Shown piece after piece: positions 43,457 through 52,790 of a stretch of DNA of 64,000 nucleotides. The notes under the pieces were generated by a model. That model saw only the letters and a program-made list of their open reading frames with translations, searched no databases and was not told where the DNA came from. The translations under genes and the position numbers were made by a program. The stretch's first letter is position 1. Every line of letters starts with the position of its first letter. Origin of the DNA: DASXHY01 sp036272195 (GTDB lineage Bacteria; Verrucomicrobiota; Verrucomicrobiia; Limisphaerales; DASXHY01); NCBI GenBank assembly GCA_036272195.1, contig DATAZE010000024.1, positions 215,354 to 279,353 of the forward strand, read 5' to 3'.

Positions 43457-44897
43457 ATTCCATCGCACGGCTCGCGACTTCACCTTTGTGCAATCGCGTC
43501 TTGAGGCGTTGCCCTGGCTTGATCGTCGAAGCGTCGCGCAAAACTTTTCCGCTTTCGGCATCCGTGGTGATGGAATAACCGCGCGCCAGGACTTGCTCAG
43601 GGCTCAACAAACGCAAACGCGATTCCAACGCCTCGGCCCGGTTCTGAAGCTCGCGCAATCGATGCTTCATTTGCTCTTCCAACCGCGCGTGCTCCTGCTC
43701 AAATAATTCCCGGCGTTGCTTGAGTAATTGCACGGGCCGGACACGCGCCAGGCGTTCGGATAAATTTTGAAACGTCGCCGTTTGCTGCCGCAAGCCCTGC
43801 CGCGCGCAACGAAGCATGCCGCCATGCAAATCATCCAACCGTTGCAGCCAATCGTTGAACCGCCGGCGCGGATGCATCCGGGCAAGACGATGGCCGAGTT
43901 GCCGGAGTTCGCTCTCCTTGCCTTCGAGTTGCTGTCCGGCCAATTGGCGGAGCCGGTTGGCCGCGTCGCTCACGAACTCGCAACTGGAAAAAACGCCCTC
44001 CGTGATGATTTCCGCCGCCGCGCTGGGGGTGGCCGCGCGCAGGTCAGCAACGAAATCGCTGATGGTAAAATCAATTTCGTGCCCAATCGCGGAAACGACC
44101 GGCAACGCCGATTCAAAAATGGCGCGCGCCACAATTTCTTCGTTGAACGCCCATAAATCTTCCAGGCTCCCGCCACCTCGCGTCACGAGAATCAAGTCGA
44201 GGCTCGACGCGAACTCATTGAGCATTCGAATCGCCGCATCGATTTCGCGGGCGGCGCCTTCGCCCTGCACGCGGCAGGGCGCGAGGATGATTTCAAGAGA
44301 CGGGTTGCGGCGGCGAACGACGTGCAGCACATCTCGAATCGCCGCGCCGGTCGGAGACGTGACAATGCCGATGGCCTGCGGATAACGCGGCAGCGCGCGT
44401 TTCCGTTCCGGCGCAAACAAACCCTCCGCCGCCAGCTTTTGCTTGAGCTTCTCAAACGCGATTTGCAGCGCGCCGGTGCCTTGCAACTCGACGTCGCGCA
44501 CGATGAGTTGATATTGCCCGCGCGCTTCATAAACCGTGACGTCACCCTGAAGGAGAAGTTTCTGGCCGTCCTGCAGCAGCTCGCGATGGCCCACCGGCTC
44601 ATTGCGGAACAGCACGCAACTCAACTGCGAGCCCGCATCCTTGAGTGTGAAATAAACATGGCCGGAACTTTGCGCCCGCAGATTGGTGACTTCGCCCGTG
44701 ACCCAAATTGTACCGACCTGCTGCTCCAACAAGCGCCGCACGTGCGCGGTCAATTCCGATACGGACAAAATCTTGCGGACAGGCTGCGTGGGCTGTGCCG
44801 GGGCGGTTTCCTCCGCCGGTCGTGCAGCGCCGCGCGATTCCTCCGGCGAAAACAATTCACCGCCGAAGTCCCATTGAGATTTTGTTTGTTTGGGCAT
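43449..44897 (-). CDS. xseA: Exodeoxyribonuclease VII large subunit
   Basis: 482 residues. N-terminal OB fold (about 40-135: LSVSELTAHVRRLLEQQVGTIWVTGEV), then the catalytic domain with RGQYQLIVRDVELQGTG, PQAIGIVTSPTGAAIRDVLHV, TRGGGSLEDLWAFN and HEIDFTISDFVADLRAATPSAAAE, then the coiled coil and C-terminal SILARGYSIT-like segment (VLARGYSITTD). Degrades single-stranded DNA with the small subunit; xseB is not next to it here. The N-terminus carries an extra 40 Pro/Glu/Ala-rich residues before the OB fold. The stop lies inside a heptanucleotide array. Confidence 0.92.
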   Translation of the reverse strand: MPKQTKSQWDFGGELFSPEESRGAARPAEETAPAQPTQPVRKILSVSELTAHVRRLLEQQVGTIWVTGEVTNLRAQSSGHVYFTLKDAGSQLSCVLFRNEPVGHRELLQDGQKLLLQGDVTVYEARGQYQLIVRDVELQGTGALQIAFEKLKQKLAAEGLFAPERKRALPRYPQAIGIVTSPTGAAIRDVLHVVRRRNPSLEIILAPCRVQGEGAAREIDAAIRMLNEFASSLDLILVTRGGGSLEDLWAFNEEIVARAIFESALPVVSAIGHEIDFTISDFVADLRAATPSAAAEIITEGVFSSCEFVSDAANRLRQLAGQQLEGKESELRQLGHRLARMHPRRRFNDWLQRLDDLHGGMLRCARQGLRQQTATFQNLSERLARVRPVQLLKQRRELFEQEHARLEEQMKHRLRELQNRAEALESRLRLLSPEQVLARGYSITTDAESGKVLRDASTIKPGQRLKTRLHKGEVASRAMESE

Positions 44898-44946
44898 CGC
44901 GATGAAATGATTAAGCCACTAAATGTACCAGTTGCAAAGTCATCGA

Positions 44947-47379
44947 TTACGTCGGAAGCGCCGACGTCTCGCCGGCTTGAGTTGGCCTCGCAGACGTGGG
45001 TTGCTTTGCCGATTTCCAAAAACTCCAAAACCAGCCGACCGCGCAAACCAACATCGTCAATAACGACACCACCGCGCCCCAACGGAAAACCGAGTCTTCA
45101 TACACCAGGTTGAGACGATGTTTACCGGCAGGAACTTCCACCGCCTGAAACGCTTCATTGGCGCGCCACAGTTGAACGCGCATTCCATCCACGTAAGCGT
45201 GCCACGGATGATAATATGTTTGGGCGATCGACACGATTGCGCTCGCGTCGGCTTCGGTTTCAATTTCCAATCGTTGCGCGGAAAATCGCGTCGAAATAAT
45301 TTTTGCATTCGCCTGGGCGGTGGCGTGGATTTTATCCGCAGCCTCCGGCGGCAGGTAAATCGTGCGGCGCGGCTCAAAGTTCGCACTGAACAGCGCGCCC
45401 AACGTGTCTATATCGTTTGCAAAAACCGGCTGCTGGCCCGCCGTTACCAGCGGCAGGAACGAATCGCGCGGCACCCAATCAAAAATATTGGTCGGGTTGC
45501 TCACACGGGAAACGCCGAGAAAATCTTTCAGCCCGACAGCATCGTTCGTGGTGAAAAATACGCGCTTGAAAATTTCAAGGTGCTCTTTCAAATCCGACGA
45601 ATAAAAACCGTCCAGTTTCGCCACGTCATCCAGCAAATTGAAATCCATCGAAAGCGCCCGCCGACGAAAAAGGGTGTCGATGGCCGGGTCCTTTGATCCG
45701 GTCGAAAACATTTTCCAGAAGGAATCGCGGCTTTGCAACGCCCGCGAGACACCGGCGTCAACCTGGTGGTCCCAGTTGAAAAACGACCGGACCATGCCGG
45801 GTTCCAAAACCGATCGGGGAGCCGTGGGACTCGGATTCGATGCCTGAGTGAAAACGTCAAACCATAGCAAGGCCAGCATTCCAACCAGCATCAGTCGCTG
45901 AAGTTTCAAATCCAATTTCCCCCGCAACAGCGCGAAGCAGCCAAAGATCAAAGCCAGCGCCAGGATTCGCACGGCAACATTTTGAGTTATGGCGGTGAAG
46001 TCCTCACCGGCTGCAGGGTGAACCCACGCGAACAGCCAGATCGCCACCACCGCCGCGATCAGCGCCGCCACCAGAATTTTTGCTTTCCCCCATTCCCGAC
46101 GCCATTGTTCCAGCGGTGTCGAATTCAATCGGTTCACTCCGAAGGCCGCCAGCACCGGAATCGCAAAAGTCGCCAGCGCCACGAATTTCACGGAGAAGCG
46201 AATGAATCCCAAAAATGGCAGAATCTTTTTCACCAGGCTGTAGACCAATCCCGATTCACCCAGCGCCATCACCCAACTGAACACCACTACGCCGCCCCAA
46301 AACCAAACTCGCCGATCCCGCACGCGCCACAAGGCCAGCAACGCCAACGCCAGCGCGCCAATGCCCACGTAATACGACATGACCCAGCTTTGCCCGATCT
46401 GGACGAACAGTCCTTGCGGATTGCGCTCACAATGAAATAAGGGCACGAGATAATTGAGAATGCCGGCCGGTGTCATCGACGCGATATCGTTCATCCCTCC
46501 CGAGCCGTAGCTGCTCGTCCGCTGGGAATGCGCGATCAAATCGAGAAATGGAAAAATCTGGATGGCGCTGAGCCCCGCCACCGCGAGACCGACGATAAGC
46601 GTGCGGAAAATCAATTTTCCGCGCGGGACCTCGCCGCAAAAAAATCGAAACGTCCACATCGCGCCGAGCAGCAGCCACGTCTGAATGATGACTTCCGCGC
46701 CCCCGGACAGCATTTGCATGGCCCCAGCCAGGGCCGCCGGAAGCAGCGCGCGTCCGCCCCTGTTCCACGCTTTTTCCATCGCCAGCAGAAACCACGGCAT
46801 CCACGCCAGCGCCGCGAGGAAATGCGGCCACATGACCGCCTGCCAGGTCAGGCCGTTGAAGCCGAACACTATTCCAGCCACGGCTGCGGCTAAGCGGTCG
46901 TTGGTCCAGTGGCGCGCCAAAAAGTACATCCCCATTGCCGCGAGCAAAATGTGGCCGAGGCAAAATATGTCGAACGACCACGGCATCGGAAAGAGCAGAT
47001 AAAACAACGAGGGCGGATAACACACGAGCGTGTTCCATTGGGCGAGAAAGGGAATGCCGCAACTGTTCAACGGATTCCAAAGCGGAATTTCACCGCGCCA
47101 AAAGGATTCCCGGAAAAAAGATGCGACCGGGTAGGCGAATTGTCCCGTGTCCTCGTAAACAAACGCCTCGAGCCCCAGAATGACCGACGGAAAACACGCC
47201 AGCAGCAACAACGCCAGGATTCCGGCAAAGCGCCCGGGAGTGAGCCACGCGCCGACGGCGCCCTGCTCCGCCGCAACCGGCTGCCCGGCAGTTGGTGGGG
47301 TGTTTTTCAATTCAGGTCGCCAGGTGCTCCGCCACGCGAATAATCCCCCGGCTCGTGCCAGTCGTTTCATCCACTTCAA
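44947..47379 (-). CDS. YfhO-like multi-spanning membrane protein
   Basis: 810 residues. About 12-13 membrane helices in residues 45-530 (first helix FAGILALLLLACFPSVILG), with the external segment FVYEDTGQFAYPVASFFRESFWRGEIPLWNP near 73-100 typical of GT-C-fold/YfhO proteins (D-rich loop and PLWNP). The C-terminal 270 residues form a soluble beta-rich domain (TRFSAQRLEIETEADASAIVSIAQTYYHPWHAYVDG, cited for YYHPWHAYVDG). YfhO proteins decorate wall polymers; the sugar donor is unknown here. Start MKWMKRL overlaps the upstream YmdB gene by 68 bp; no better start exists. The last 16 residues (RPTQAGETSALPT) come from a palindromic repeat. Confidence 0.8.
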   Translation of the reverse strand: MKWMKRLARAGGLFAWRSTWRPELKNTPPTAGQPVAAEQGAVGAWLTPGRFAGILALLLLACFPSVILGLEAFVYEDTGQFAYPVASFFRESFWRGEIPLWNPLNSCGIPFLAQWNTLVCYPPSLFYLLFPMPWSFDIFCLGHILLAAMGMYFLARHWTNDRLAAAVAGIVFGFNGLTWQAVMWPHFLAALAWMPWFLLAMEKAWNRGGRALLPAALAGAMQMLSGGAEVIIQTWLLLGAMWTFRFFCGEVPRGKLIFRTLIVGLAVAGLSAIQIFPFLDLIAHSQRTSSYGSGGMNDIASMTPAGILNYLVPLFHCERNPQGLFVQIGQSWVMSYYVGIGALALALLALWRVRDRRVWFWGGVVVFSWVMALGESGLVYSLVKKILPFLGFIRFSVKFVALATFAIPVLAAFGVNRLNSTPLEQWRREWGKAKILVAALIAAVVAIWLFAWVHPAAGEDFTAITQNVAVRILALALIFGCFALLRGKLDLKLQRLMLVGMLALLWFDVFTQASNPSPTAPRSVLEPGMVRSFFNWDHQVDAGVSRALQSRDSFWKMFSTGSKDPAIDTLFRRRALSMDFNLLDDVAKLDGFYSSDLKEHLEIFKRVFFTTNDAVGLKDFLGVSRVSNPTNIFDWVPRDSFLPLVTAGQQPVFANDIDTLGALFSANFEPRRTIYLPPEAADKIHATAQANAKIISTRFSAQRLEIETEADASAIVSIAQTYYHPWHAYVDGMRVQLWRANEAFQAVEVPAGKHRLNLVYEDSVFRWGAVVSLLTMLVCAVGWFWSFWKSAKQPTSARPTQAGETSALPT
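44950..44994. repeat. Palindromic repeat at the 3' end of the YfhO-like gene
   Basis: GGAAGCGCCGACGTCTCGCC followed by GGC and CTCGCAGACG. Related to the element at 33779. Encodes the protein's C-terminal tail on the minus strand. Confidence 0.6.
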
Positions 47380-48112
47380 TAATCGCGCCGTGCAAAATTA
47401 CGCGCTCTTTCGCGACCTCAAACCGTTGTGGCATGTTTGTGAGAAAACGCTGGATGACCGGCGCAATTTCGCGCCCAAGGACACTTTCGTGCGGACCAGT
47501 GAAGCCCGCATCCGTCAAATACGCCGTGCCGCCGGGAAAAATCTGTTCATCGGCCGTTTGCACGTGAGTGTGAGTGCCTACCACGGCGCTGACCTGGCCA
47601 TCCAACATCCGTGCAAAGGCAATTTTCTCTGAGGTGGCTTCGGCATGGAAATCCACAAAAATGATTTTGGTTTGCGCGCGGAGCTTTTTCACATCCTCAA
47701 GCCCGGTAAGAAACGGATTTTCGAGCGCCTGCATGAAAGTGCGTCCCTGAAGATTGAGGACTCCAATTTTGTTGCGTGTTCCGTGTTGCGGGTTGCGCGT
47801 TTCAAAAATGCCGCTCCCCTGCCCTGGCGTTCCTGGCGGATAATTCAGCGGGCGCAGGAACCGTTTTTCATTCGCGAGCAATTCCATGACTTCCTTCTGG
47901 TCCCACAAATGATCACCGGTCGTAATCACGTCCACGCCGGCGGAAAAGATTTCCTCCGCGATTTTCGGCGTGATGCCGGAGCCGCCGGCCGAGTTTTCAC
48001 CGTTGGCGATGACGAAATCAAGCGCATGTCGCTCGCGAAGTTTTGGCACCAATTCCTTGACCGCCCGTCGCCCCGGCTGCCCGACGATGTCGCCAATGAA
48101 AAGAAGTTTCAC
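47312..48112 (-). CDS. ymdB: YmdB-family metallophosphoesterase
   Basis: 266 residues. Metal-site motifs: GDIVGQPGRRAV (about 7-18), NGEN (37-40), TTGDHLWDQ (about 64-72), DFHAEATSEKIAF and GTHTHVQTADEQ. Family of 2',3'-cAMP phosphodiesterases that influence biofilm formation and development. Between IFE and KIGVLNLQGR, where the family has a short turn, there is an insertion TRNPQHGTRN (about 105-114) encoded by four tandem heptamers (NCGCAAC type) at 47770-47797. Start ATG 48112. Confidence 0.88.
   Translation of the reverse strand: MKLLFIGDIVGQPGRRAVKELVPKLRERHALDFVIANGENSAGGSGITPKIAEEIFSAGVDVITTGDHLWDQKEVMELLANEKRFLRPLNYPPGTPGQGSGIFETRNPQHGTRNKIGVLNLQGRTFMQALENPFLTGLEDVKKLRAQTKIIFVDFHAEATSEKIAFARMLDGQVSAVVGTHTHVQTADEQIFPGGTAYLTDAGFTGPHESVLGREIAPVIQRFLTNMPQRFEVAKERVILHGAIIEVDETTGTSRGIIRVAEHLAT
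47770..47797. repeat. Heptanucleotide array inside ymdB
   Basis: On the minus strand four 7-mers: GCGCAAC, CCGCAAC, ACGGAAC, ACGCAAC. Encodes the family-atypical loop of YmdB. Confidence 0.75.
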
Positions 48113-48160
48113 GCGATTTACAGTATCGATGACGGAAAATTTTAACAGGAGAAAACGGAA

Positions 48161-48276
48161 GTGGCGCAGGCTTTCGAGCCTGCGGGTTCTGGCGGCTTTC
48201 CAGCCGCCAGTTCCGGAACACGGGATTGGAAAGTCCCGTGAATCCCGCCATGGCGAGACTGGAAAGCCTGCGCTAC
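48161..48276. repeat. Long palindromic repeat, GCGCAGGCTTTC family
   Basis: Begins GTGGCGCAGGCTTTCGAGCC and ends GGAAAGCCTGCGCTAC, with internal hairpins (GGCGGCTTTCCAGCCGCC; CACGGGATTGGAAAGTCCCGTG cited as arms CACGGGA and TCCCGTG). A shorter relative is at 58888-58963. Confidence 0.8.
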
Positions 48277-48458
48277 GGTCACCTGAGTTGAATCATAAAA
48301 AAACAAACTCCCGGACCGTTTCCGGTCCGGGACACCCCTGAACACCGCCCATCACCATGTGCGGCGCCAAGCTCCTGACGATTTTTAAACATCCCGATCG
48401 CGCCGTGCGCGAGCGATTTGTCGCATATCCATGAAAACTTCTGTGTGTTGCAACCGCG

Positions 48459-48485
48459 TGTCGCGAAAATGACATTTTCGCGACA
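48459..48485. promoter_or_regulatory. Perfect 13-bp-arm palindrome (operator-like)
   Basis: TGTCGCGAAAATG-A-CATTTTCGCGACA. Followed at about 48540-48567 by a looser relative, CGCGAAAGAA-AA-TTCTTTTGCG (9 of 10 pairs). Both lie in the 110 bp upstream of the methyltransferase ATG, which suits a paired operator for a dimeric regulator. Confidence 0.65.
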
Positions 48486-48590
48486 GCATCAAGCCGACGC
48501 GGGATATTTTCTTTCATGGGCCAAAGAACTTTTGGGTCGACGCGAAAGAAAATTCTTTTGCGACACCCCCGCTGCTTCTAAGTTGCGCCC

Positions 48591-49739
48591 GTGAATTTAG
48601 TCGTCGGCCAGAAAATAACTTTACGCATCAGCGACATCGCCTTTGGCGGCGAGGGCGTGGCGCGCTTGGATGAATTTGTCGTGTTCGTTCCTTTTGTGCT
48701 CGTCGGCGAGGAGGTCGAGGCGGAGATAACGGAAGTGAAAAAGAGCTTCGCGCGCGCGCGGTTGGTCCGCGTGATTGCGGCCTCGCCCGAGCGAGTGGAA
48801 GCGCTCTGCCGATATTTCGAAAAGTGCGGCGGCTGCCAATACCAGCACATCGCCTATGAGACTCAGCTTCGCATCAAGCACAAACAAATCACGGACTTAT
48901 TCGAGCGCATCGGCAAAATTTCGCGCGAAGTAATCGCGCCGGTGATCCCCTGCCCGCAACCTTACGGTTACCGTAACCGGGTGATGATTCGCAGCCAATG
49001 GAACAAACCGGAGCAAAAACTGAACATCGGTTTCGTGCGCTGGGATTGCGGGCTGGTGGAGGACATCGACGAATGCAAAATCGCCGAACCGCCCATCAAC
49101 GAGCAAATAAAACACGTGCGCGCCCATCCGCCGCCCAAGGGCGGAATCAAAGTCGTGTTGCGCATTCCACCCGAGAATTGGGAAGTGCCGCGGGACTCAT
49201 TTTTTCAAAATAATTTTTTCCTGTTGCCGGAACTGGTCAAAACCGCGCGCGAATTCCTCGCGCGCGGCCGCGCCACGCACCTGGTGGACCTTTATTGCGG
49301 GGTGGGGTTTTTTGGAATTGAGCTTGCCGACCTGGTGGAATCGTTTGTCGGCGTGGAGTACGATCAACAAGCCATCAAGGCCGCGCGGCGCAACGCCGAG
49401 CTGCATCAGCGCGGCAACGGAGAATTCATTTCCGCTATGGTGGAGCAGGCGCTGCCGGAATTGTTGAAGAAATTCTCACCGGAAGCGACCAGCCTGTTGC
49501 TGGATCCGCCGCGGAAAGGTTGCCCGCGCGAACTGCTGGAATTGCTGCGCAGCGAACGCCCTTCGCAAATCATTTATGTCTCCTGCCACCCGGCCACGAT
49601 GGCGCGCGACTTGAACGTTTTATGCGGCGACGGTGTCTTTAAGTTGATGCAGGTAGTGCCGCTGGACATGTTCCCGCAGACGCAGCACGTGGAATGCGTG
49701 GCGGATTTGCGAGCTTCGCCTCCGAATGTAGAACCATGA
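48591..49739 (+). CDS. 23S rRNA (uracil-C5)-methyltransferase, RlmD/TrmA family
   Basis: 382 residues. TRAM domain at the start (about 1-60: VGQKITLRISDIAFGGEGVARLD), iron-sulfur cysteines in CRYFEKCGGCQYQH (about 73-86), SAM-binding VDLYCGVGFFGIELA, the DPPRKGC motif, and the catalytic Cys in YVSCHPATMARDL. The final cluster ligand is probably WDCGLVE/DECKI region. Methylates U1939-type or U747-type positions in 23S rRNA; the exact site is not decided here. ATG 48591 fits the TRAM start. Confidence 0.88.
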   Translation: MNLVVGQKITLRISDIAFGGEGVARLDEFVVFVPFVLVGEEVEAEITEVKKSFARARLVRVIAASPERVEALCRYFEKCGGCQYQHIAYETQLRIKHKQITDLFERIGKISREVIAPVIPCPQPYGYRNRVMIRSQWNKPEQKLNIGFVRWDCGLVEDIDECKIAEPPINEQIKHVRAHPPPKGGIKVVLRIPPENWEVPRDSFFQNNFFLLPELVKTAREFLARGRATHLVDLYCGVGFFGIELADLVESFVGVEYDQQAIKAARRNAELHQRGNGEFISAMVEQALPELLKKFSPEATSLLLDPPRKGCPRELLELLRSERPSQIIYVSCHPATMARDLNVLCGDGVFKLMQVVPLDMFPQTQHVECVADLRASPPNVEP

Positions 49740-49866
49740 TTGCGAAACGTATCGGCGACGCCGATGGCAAGCAAAATTTCTACCGCGTGTCCGTATTTTG
49801 CGCGAGGCTTGGAGAACTTAACTTCTTGCCAAGCATGGAACCATCGTTTCAATATAAAACCAACGC

Positions 49867-52782
49867 ATGACCACTCGAACCGAAGCGGGAGCTGAAAAAA
49901 GCTTCGTCAGCGCGCTTCTCCCCTGGATTGTGGCCGCTTCAGTGGCAGTCATTTATCTGCTGACACTGAACCATTGGCTTTCTTTCCGCAACATGCAGGC
50001 GGTTGCCCGCGCCACCGGCCAGACCTGGACGGCGCAAATTTATTCGCCGGTATTCACCCTGGTCACGTCGCCCTTCCGGTGGCTGCCCCACACCTGGGTG
50101 CCGCTGGCAATGAATCTCTTTGCCGTCATGTGCGCGTTTTTGGCCCTGGCGCTGCTTGCGCGTTGCGTGGCACTGCTGCCGCACGATCGCACCCAAAAAC
50201 AACGTGAACGGCAGCCAGGCTCCCCGCCGCTTTTATCCACGCCCACCGCCTGGATTGCTCCGGTGCTGGCGGTGCTCGTGTGCGGGTTGCAGCTCACGTT
50301 TTGGGAAAACGCCACCGTTGTCTCGGTGGGAATGTTTGATTTGGTTCTGTTCGCTTATTGCGTGCGGTGCCTGCTGGAGTTTCGGCTCGATAAACGCGAA
50401 TCGTGGCTCTTGCGCGCGGCCGTGGTTTACGCCGCGGCGGCCACGGACAACTGGGTATTGATCATTCTTTTTCCGGGTTTCCTCGCCGCCATGATTTGGA
50501 TGCGGGGACTGGCCTTCTTCCAACTCCGATTTTTGGCGCGCCTGTTTCTCTGCATCCTGGTCGGCCTGCTGGTTTACCTGTACCTGCCACTCGTGCACCT
50601 CGCGGTCGATGGTTACTTCTGGGTGCCTCTCCGGGAAAATTTGTCCATCGAATATACCCAGGCCGTCTACATCTGCCGGTATACCCCTCGCCATGCGCAA
50701 TTCCTGCTCGGTCTGACATCGCTGCTCCCGCTCGTGGTAATTGGAATCCGCTGGAAATCCTCTTTCGGCGATACGAGCGAAGTTGGAATCGCCCTGGCAA
50801 CGTGGATATTTCATTTGACCCACGCGGCCTTGTTGGTGGTGTGCATTTGGGCGGCCTTTGACACTGGATTCGGTCTTCGGGACGCCGCGGGGAGATTTCC
50901 GATCCTGGACATGAACCGGGAACGATTTCTTCCTCTGGTCTTCCTCAGCGCATTGAGCATTGGTTACCTGAGCGGATATTTCCTGCTGGTTTTCAGACCG
51001 TTGAACCGGCGCGGACGTCGTCCCACCGGCAAGATTTTGTCCAACGTTTCGGTTGTCGCGATTTGCTTGCTGCTGGTGATCACACCCATCGGCTTGCTCT
51101 ATAAAAACATTCCCGCCATCAAAATCGCGAACGGCCCGGCGTTGCGGAATTACGCATCGATGCTGACAGAGCATTTGCCCGATCAAGCCGTGCTGCTAAG
51201 TGATACTCCGGTCTCCTTGTTGATCGCCGAGAACTGGCTCGCGCGCAGCGGCCGCGACAAAAATTACATATTCCTCGATACACACTCGCTTAAATTCCCT
51301 ATTTACTACCGTTATCTCACCAAAAAACATCCCGGCGCGCTGCCGGAGCTCTCGACGAACATCACGGACTCCCAGATGATCGGTGACGCAGACGCACTCA
51401 ATCTCCTGGCGAGCCTGCAGTTGAAGCGCCCCGTCTACTATTTGCAACCGAGCTTCGGCTACTATTTCGAGGCGTTCTATCCCGTGCCGCACGGCTTAAG
51501 CTATGAGCTGAAGCGTTACACCACTAACACGGCGATTAACCCTCCACCATTGACCGAGGAAGTCTTCACCGAGAATGAGTCATTCTGGAAACGCCACGAA
51601 GCGGACCTGCGCGCGCTGATACCCTGGATCGCCGCGCCTGCGTCCGAAATCGACTTTAGCCCCCGCCAGAAATTGCTGGATCGACTGCACATTCCGTTTG
51701 AAAGAAACCCGGAGGCAGTGGAACTCGGCGGCATTTATTCCCGCGCACTCAATACCTGGGGAATTCATGCCCAGCGGATGGGCCGGCTGGAAGCCGCGGG
51801 CGCGCACTTCGAGCAGGCAATGCTACTCTCCCCCGATAATCTCGTGGCGCGATTAAATTCGGACTTCAACAAAAAACTGCGCAACGGCGAACGGGTTGCC
51901 GCCGACAACCTCGGCACCTTTGAAGAACGTTTCGGAAAATCCAGTAACTGGCAACAGGTACTCACTGCCGACGGCTTGTTTGATGAACCCACCGGTTGTC
52001 TCGCCGCTGGAATCGTGTTCGCCCGCGGCCGTTTGGACCGCGAAGCCGCACAAAATTTCGAGCGCACCCTCGCCCTCGCGCCGGACAGTGTTGTCGCCCG
52101 GCTTTGGCTCGCGCGCATCTATCTGGCTTCACGCGAGCCAGCCAAGGCTCTTCCCTTGATCGATGAACTCAAGGCGCGCTCCAATCTGTTTGCCGACGCC
52201 GCCATTACTCCTTCGGACGTGTCTCAACTGGAACTTGCCGCCTATTACACGAACAACAAAATGGAGAAGGTGCGAGAACTCATCAGCACCGTTGTCTCGA
52301 CCCAGTCCCCCGAACCGAACGTGCTCGAAGCGGTCGCGCGTACCAGCGTTTTCTACCACGACTATACCAACGCGCTTCCGCTTGTAAAAAAACAGGTGGA
52401 ACTGAATCCGAATGACGTGAATCAATTGGTCAACCTCGGCTTCATCCAAATTCAACTCAAGAATTTCGACGCTGCCATTTCCGGGCTCTCGAAGGCCCTT
52501 TCCCTTCAGCCGACCAACTCCGCGGCGCTGTTTTGCCGCGCGGACGCTTACATGGAAAGCGGGAAACTTGATGAAGCGCAACGCGACTTCGAACAATTGC
52601 AGAAATTGAGTCCCAAAGCCTATCCCGTTTATCACGGCCTCGCCGAAGTGGCTTTCCGCAAAAAAGACACGAACGCGGCCCTTCATTACTACGAACTCGA
52701 CCTGGGCCTGGTCCAGACAAACTCGCCGGAAGCAAAATTTGCGCTGGACCACATCAAGAGCCTGAAATCCGGCGCGCCCTGA
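49867..52782 (+). CDS. Membrane protein with DUF2723-like and TPR regions
   Basis: 971 residues. About ten membrane helices in residues 15-400 (LLPWIVAASVAVIYLLTLNHW at the start), in a GT-C-like arrangement, as in DUF2723 proteins (YSPVFTLVTSPFRWLPHT..., FWENATVVSVGMFDLVLFAYCV). A soluble segment (about 400-610) and then TPR repeats (about 620-960; AGAHFEQAMLLSPDN, AAQNFERTLALAPDS, SALSLQPTNSAALFCRADAYMESGKLDEA). The C-terminus is an interaction platform. Position just ahead of a GT4 and a WecA-like transferase (8-bp gap) supports a role in surface glycan or glycoprotein assembly. The name is tentative; no catalytic residue assigned. Confidence 0.75.
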   Translation: MTTRTEAGAEKSFVSALLPWIVAASVAVIYLLTLNHWLSFRNMQAVARATGQTWTAQIYSPVFTLVTSPFRWLPHTWVPLAMNLFAVMCAFLALALLARCVALLPHDRTQKQRERQPGSPPLLSTPTAWIAPVLAVLVCGLQLTFWENATVVSVGMFDLVLFAYCVRCLLEFRLDKRESWLLRAAVVYAAAATDNWVLIILFPGFLAAMIWMRGLAFFQLRFLARLFLCILVGLLVYLYLPLVHLAVDGYFWVPLRENLSIEYTQAVYICRYTPRHAQFLLGLTSLLPLVVIGIRWKSSFGDTSEVGIALATWIFHLTHAALLVVCIWAAFDTGFGLRDAAGRFPILDMNRERFLPLVFLSALSIGYLSGYFLLVFRPLNRRGRRPTGKILSNVSVVAICLLLVITPIGLLYKNIPAIKIANGPALRNYASMLTEHLPDQAVLLSDTPVSLLIAENWLARSGRDKNYIFLDTHSLKFPIYYRYLTKKHPGALPELSTNITDSQMIGDADALNLLASLQLKRPVYYLQPSFGYYFEAFYPVPHGLSYELKRYTTNTAINPPPLTEEVFTENESFWKRHEADLRALIPWIAAPASEIDFSPRQKLLDRLHIPFERNPEAVELGGIYSRALNTWGIHAQRMGRLEAAGAHFEQAMLLSPDNLVARLNSDFNKKLRNGERVAADNLGTFEERFGKSSNWQQVLTADGLFDEPTGCLAAGIVFARGRLDREAAQNFERTLALAPDSVVARLWLARIYLASREPAKALPLIDELKARSNLFADAAITPSDVSQLELAAYYTNNKMEKVRELISTVVSTQSPEPNVLEAVARTSVFYHDYTNALPLVKKQVELNPNDVNQLVNLGFIQIQLKNFDAAISGLSKALSLQPTNSAALFCRADAYMESGKLDEAQRDFEQLQKLSPKAYPVYHGLAEVAFRKKDTNAALHYYELDLGLVQTNSPEAKFALDHIKSLKSGAP

Positions 52783-52790
52783 TCCTGCCC

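Larger units (their letters stand above)
48113..48590. other. Divergent intergenic region, repeat-rich
   Basis: 478 bp between ymdB (minus) and the methyltransferase gene (plus). Contains the palindromic cluster at 48161-48276, a hairpin TCCCGGACCG-TTTC-CGGTCCGGGA (48309-48332) and the operator-like palindrome at 48459. No gene seen. Confidence 0.65.

Noticed and set aside
48309..48332. Hairpin TCCCGGACCG/CGGTCCGGGA as a terminator
   Set aside because: It would act on the minus strand, where no gene lies upstream to be terminated; more likely another repeat.
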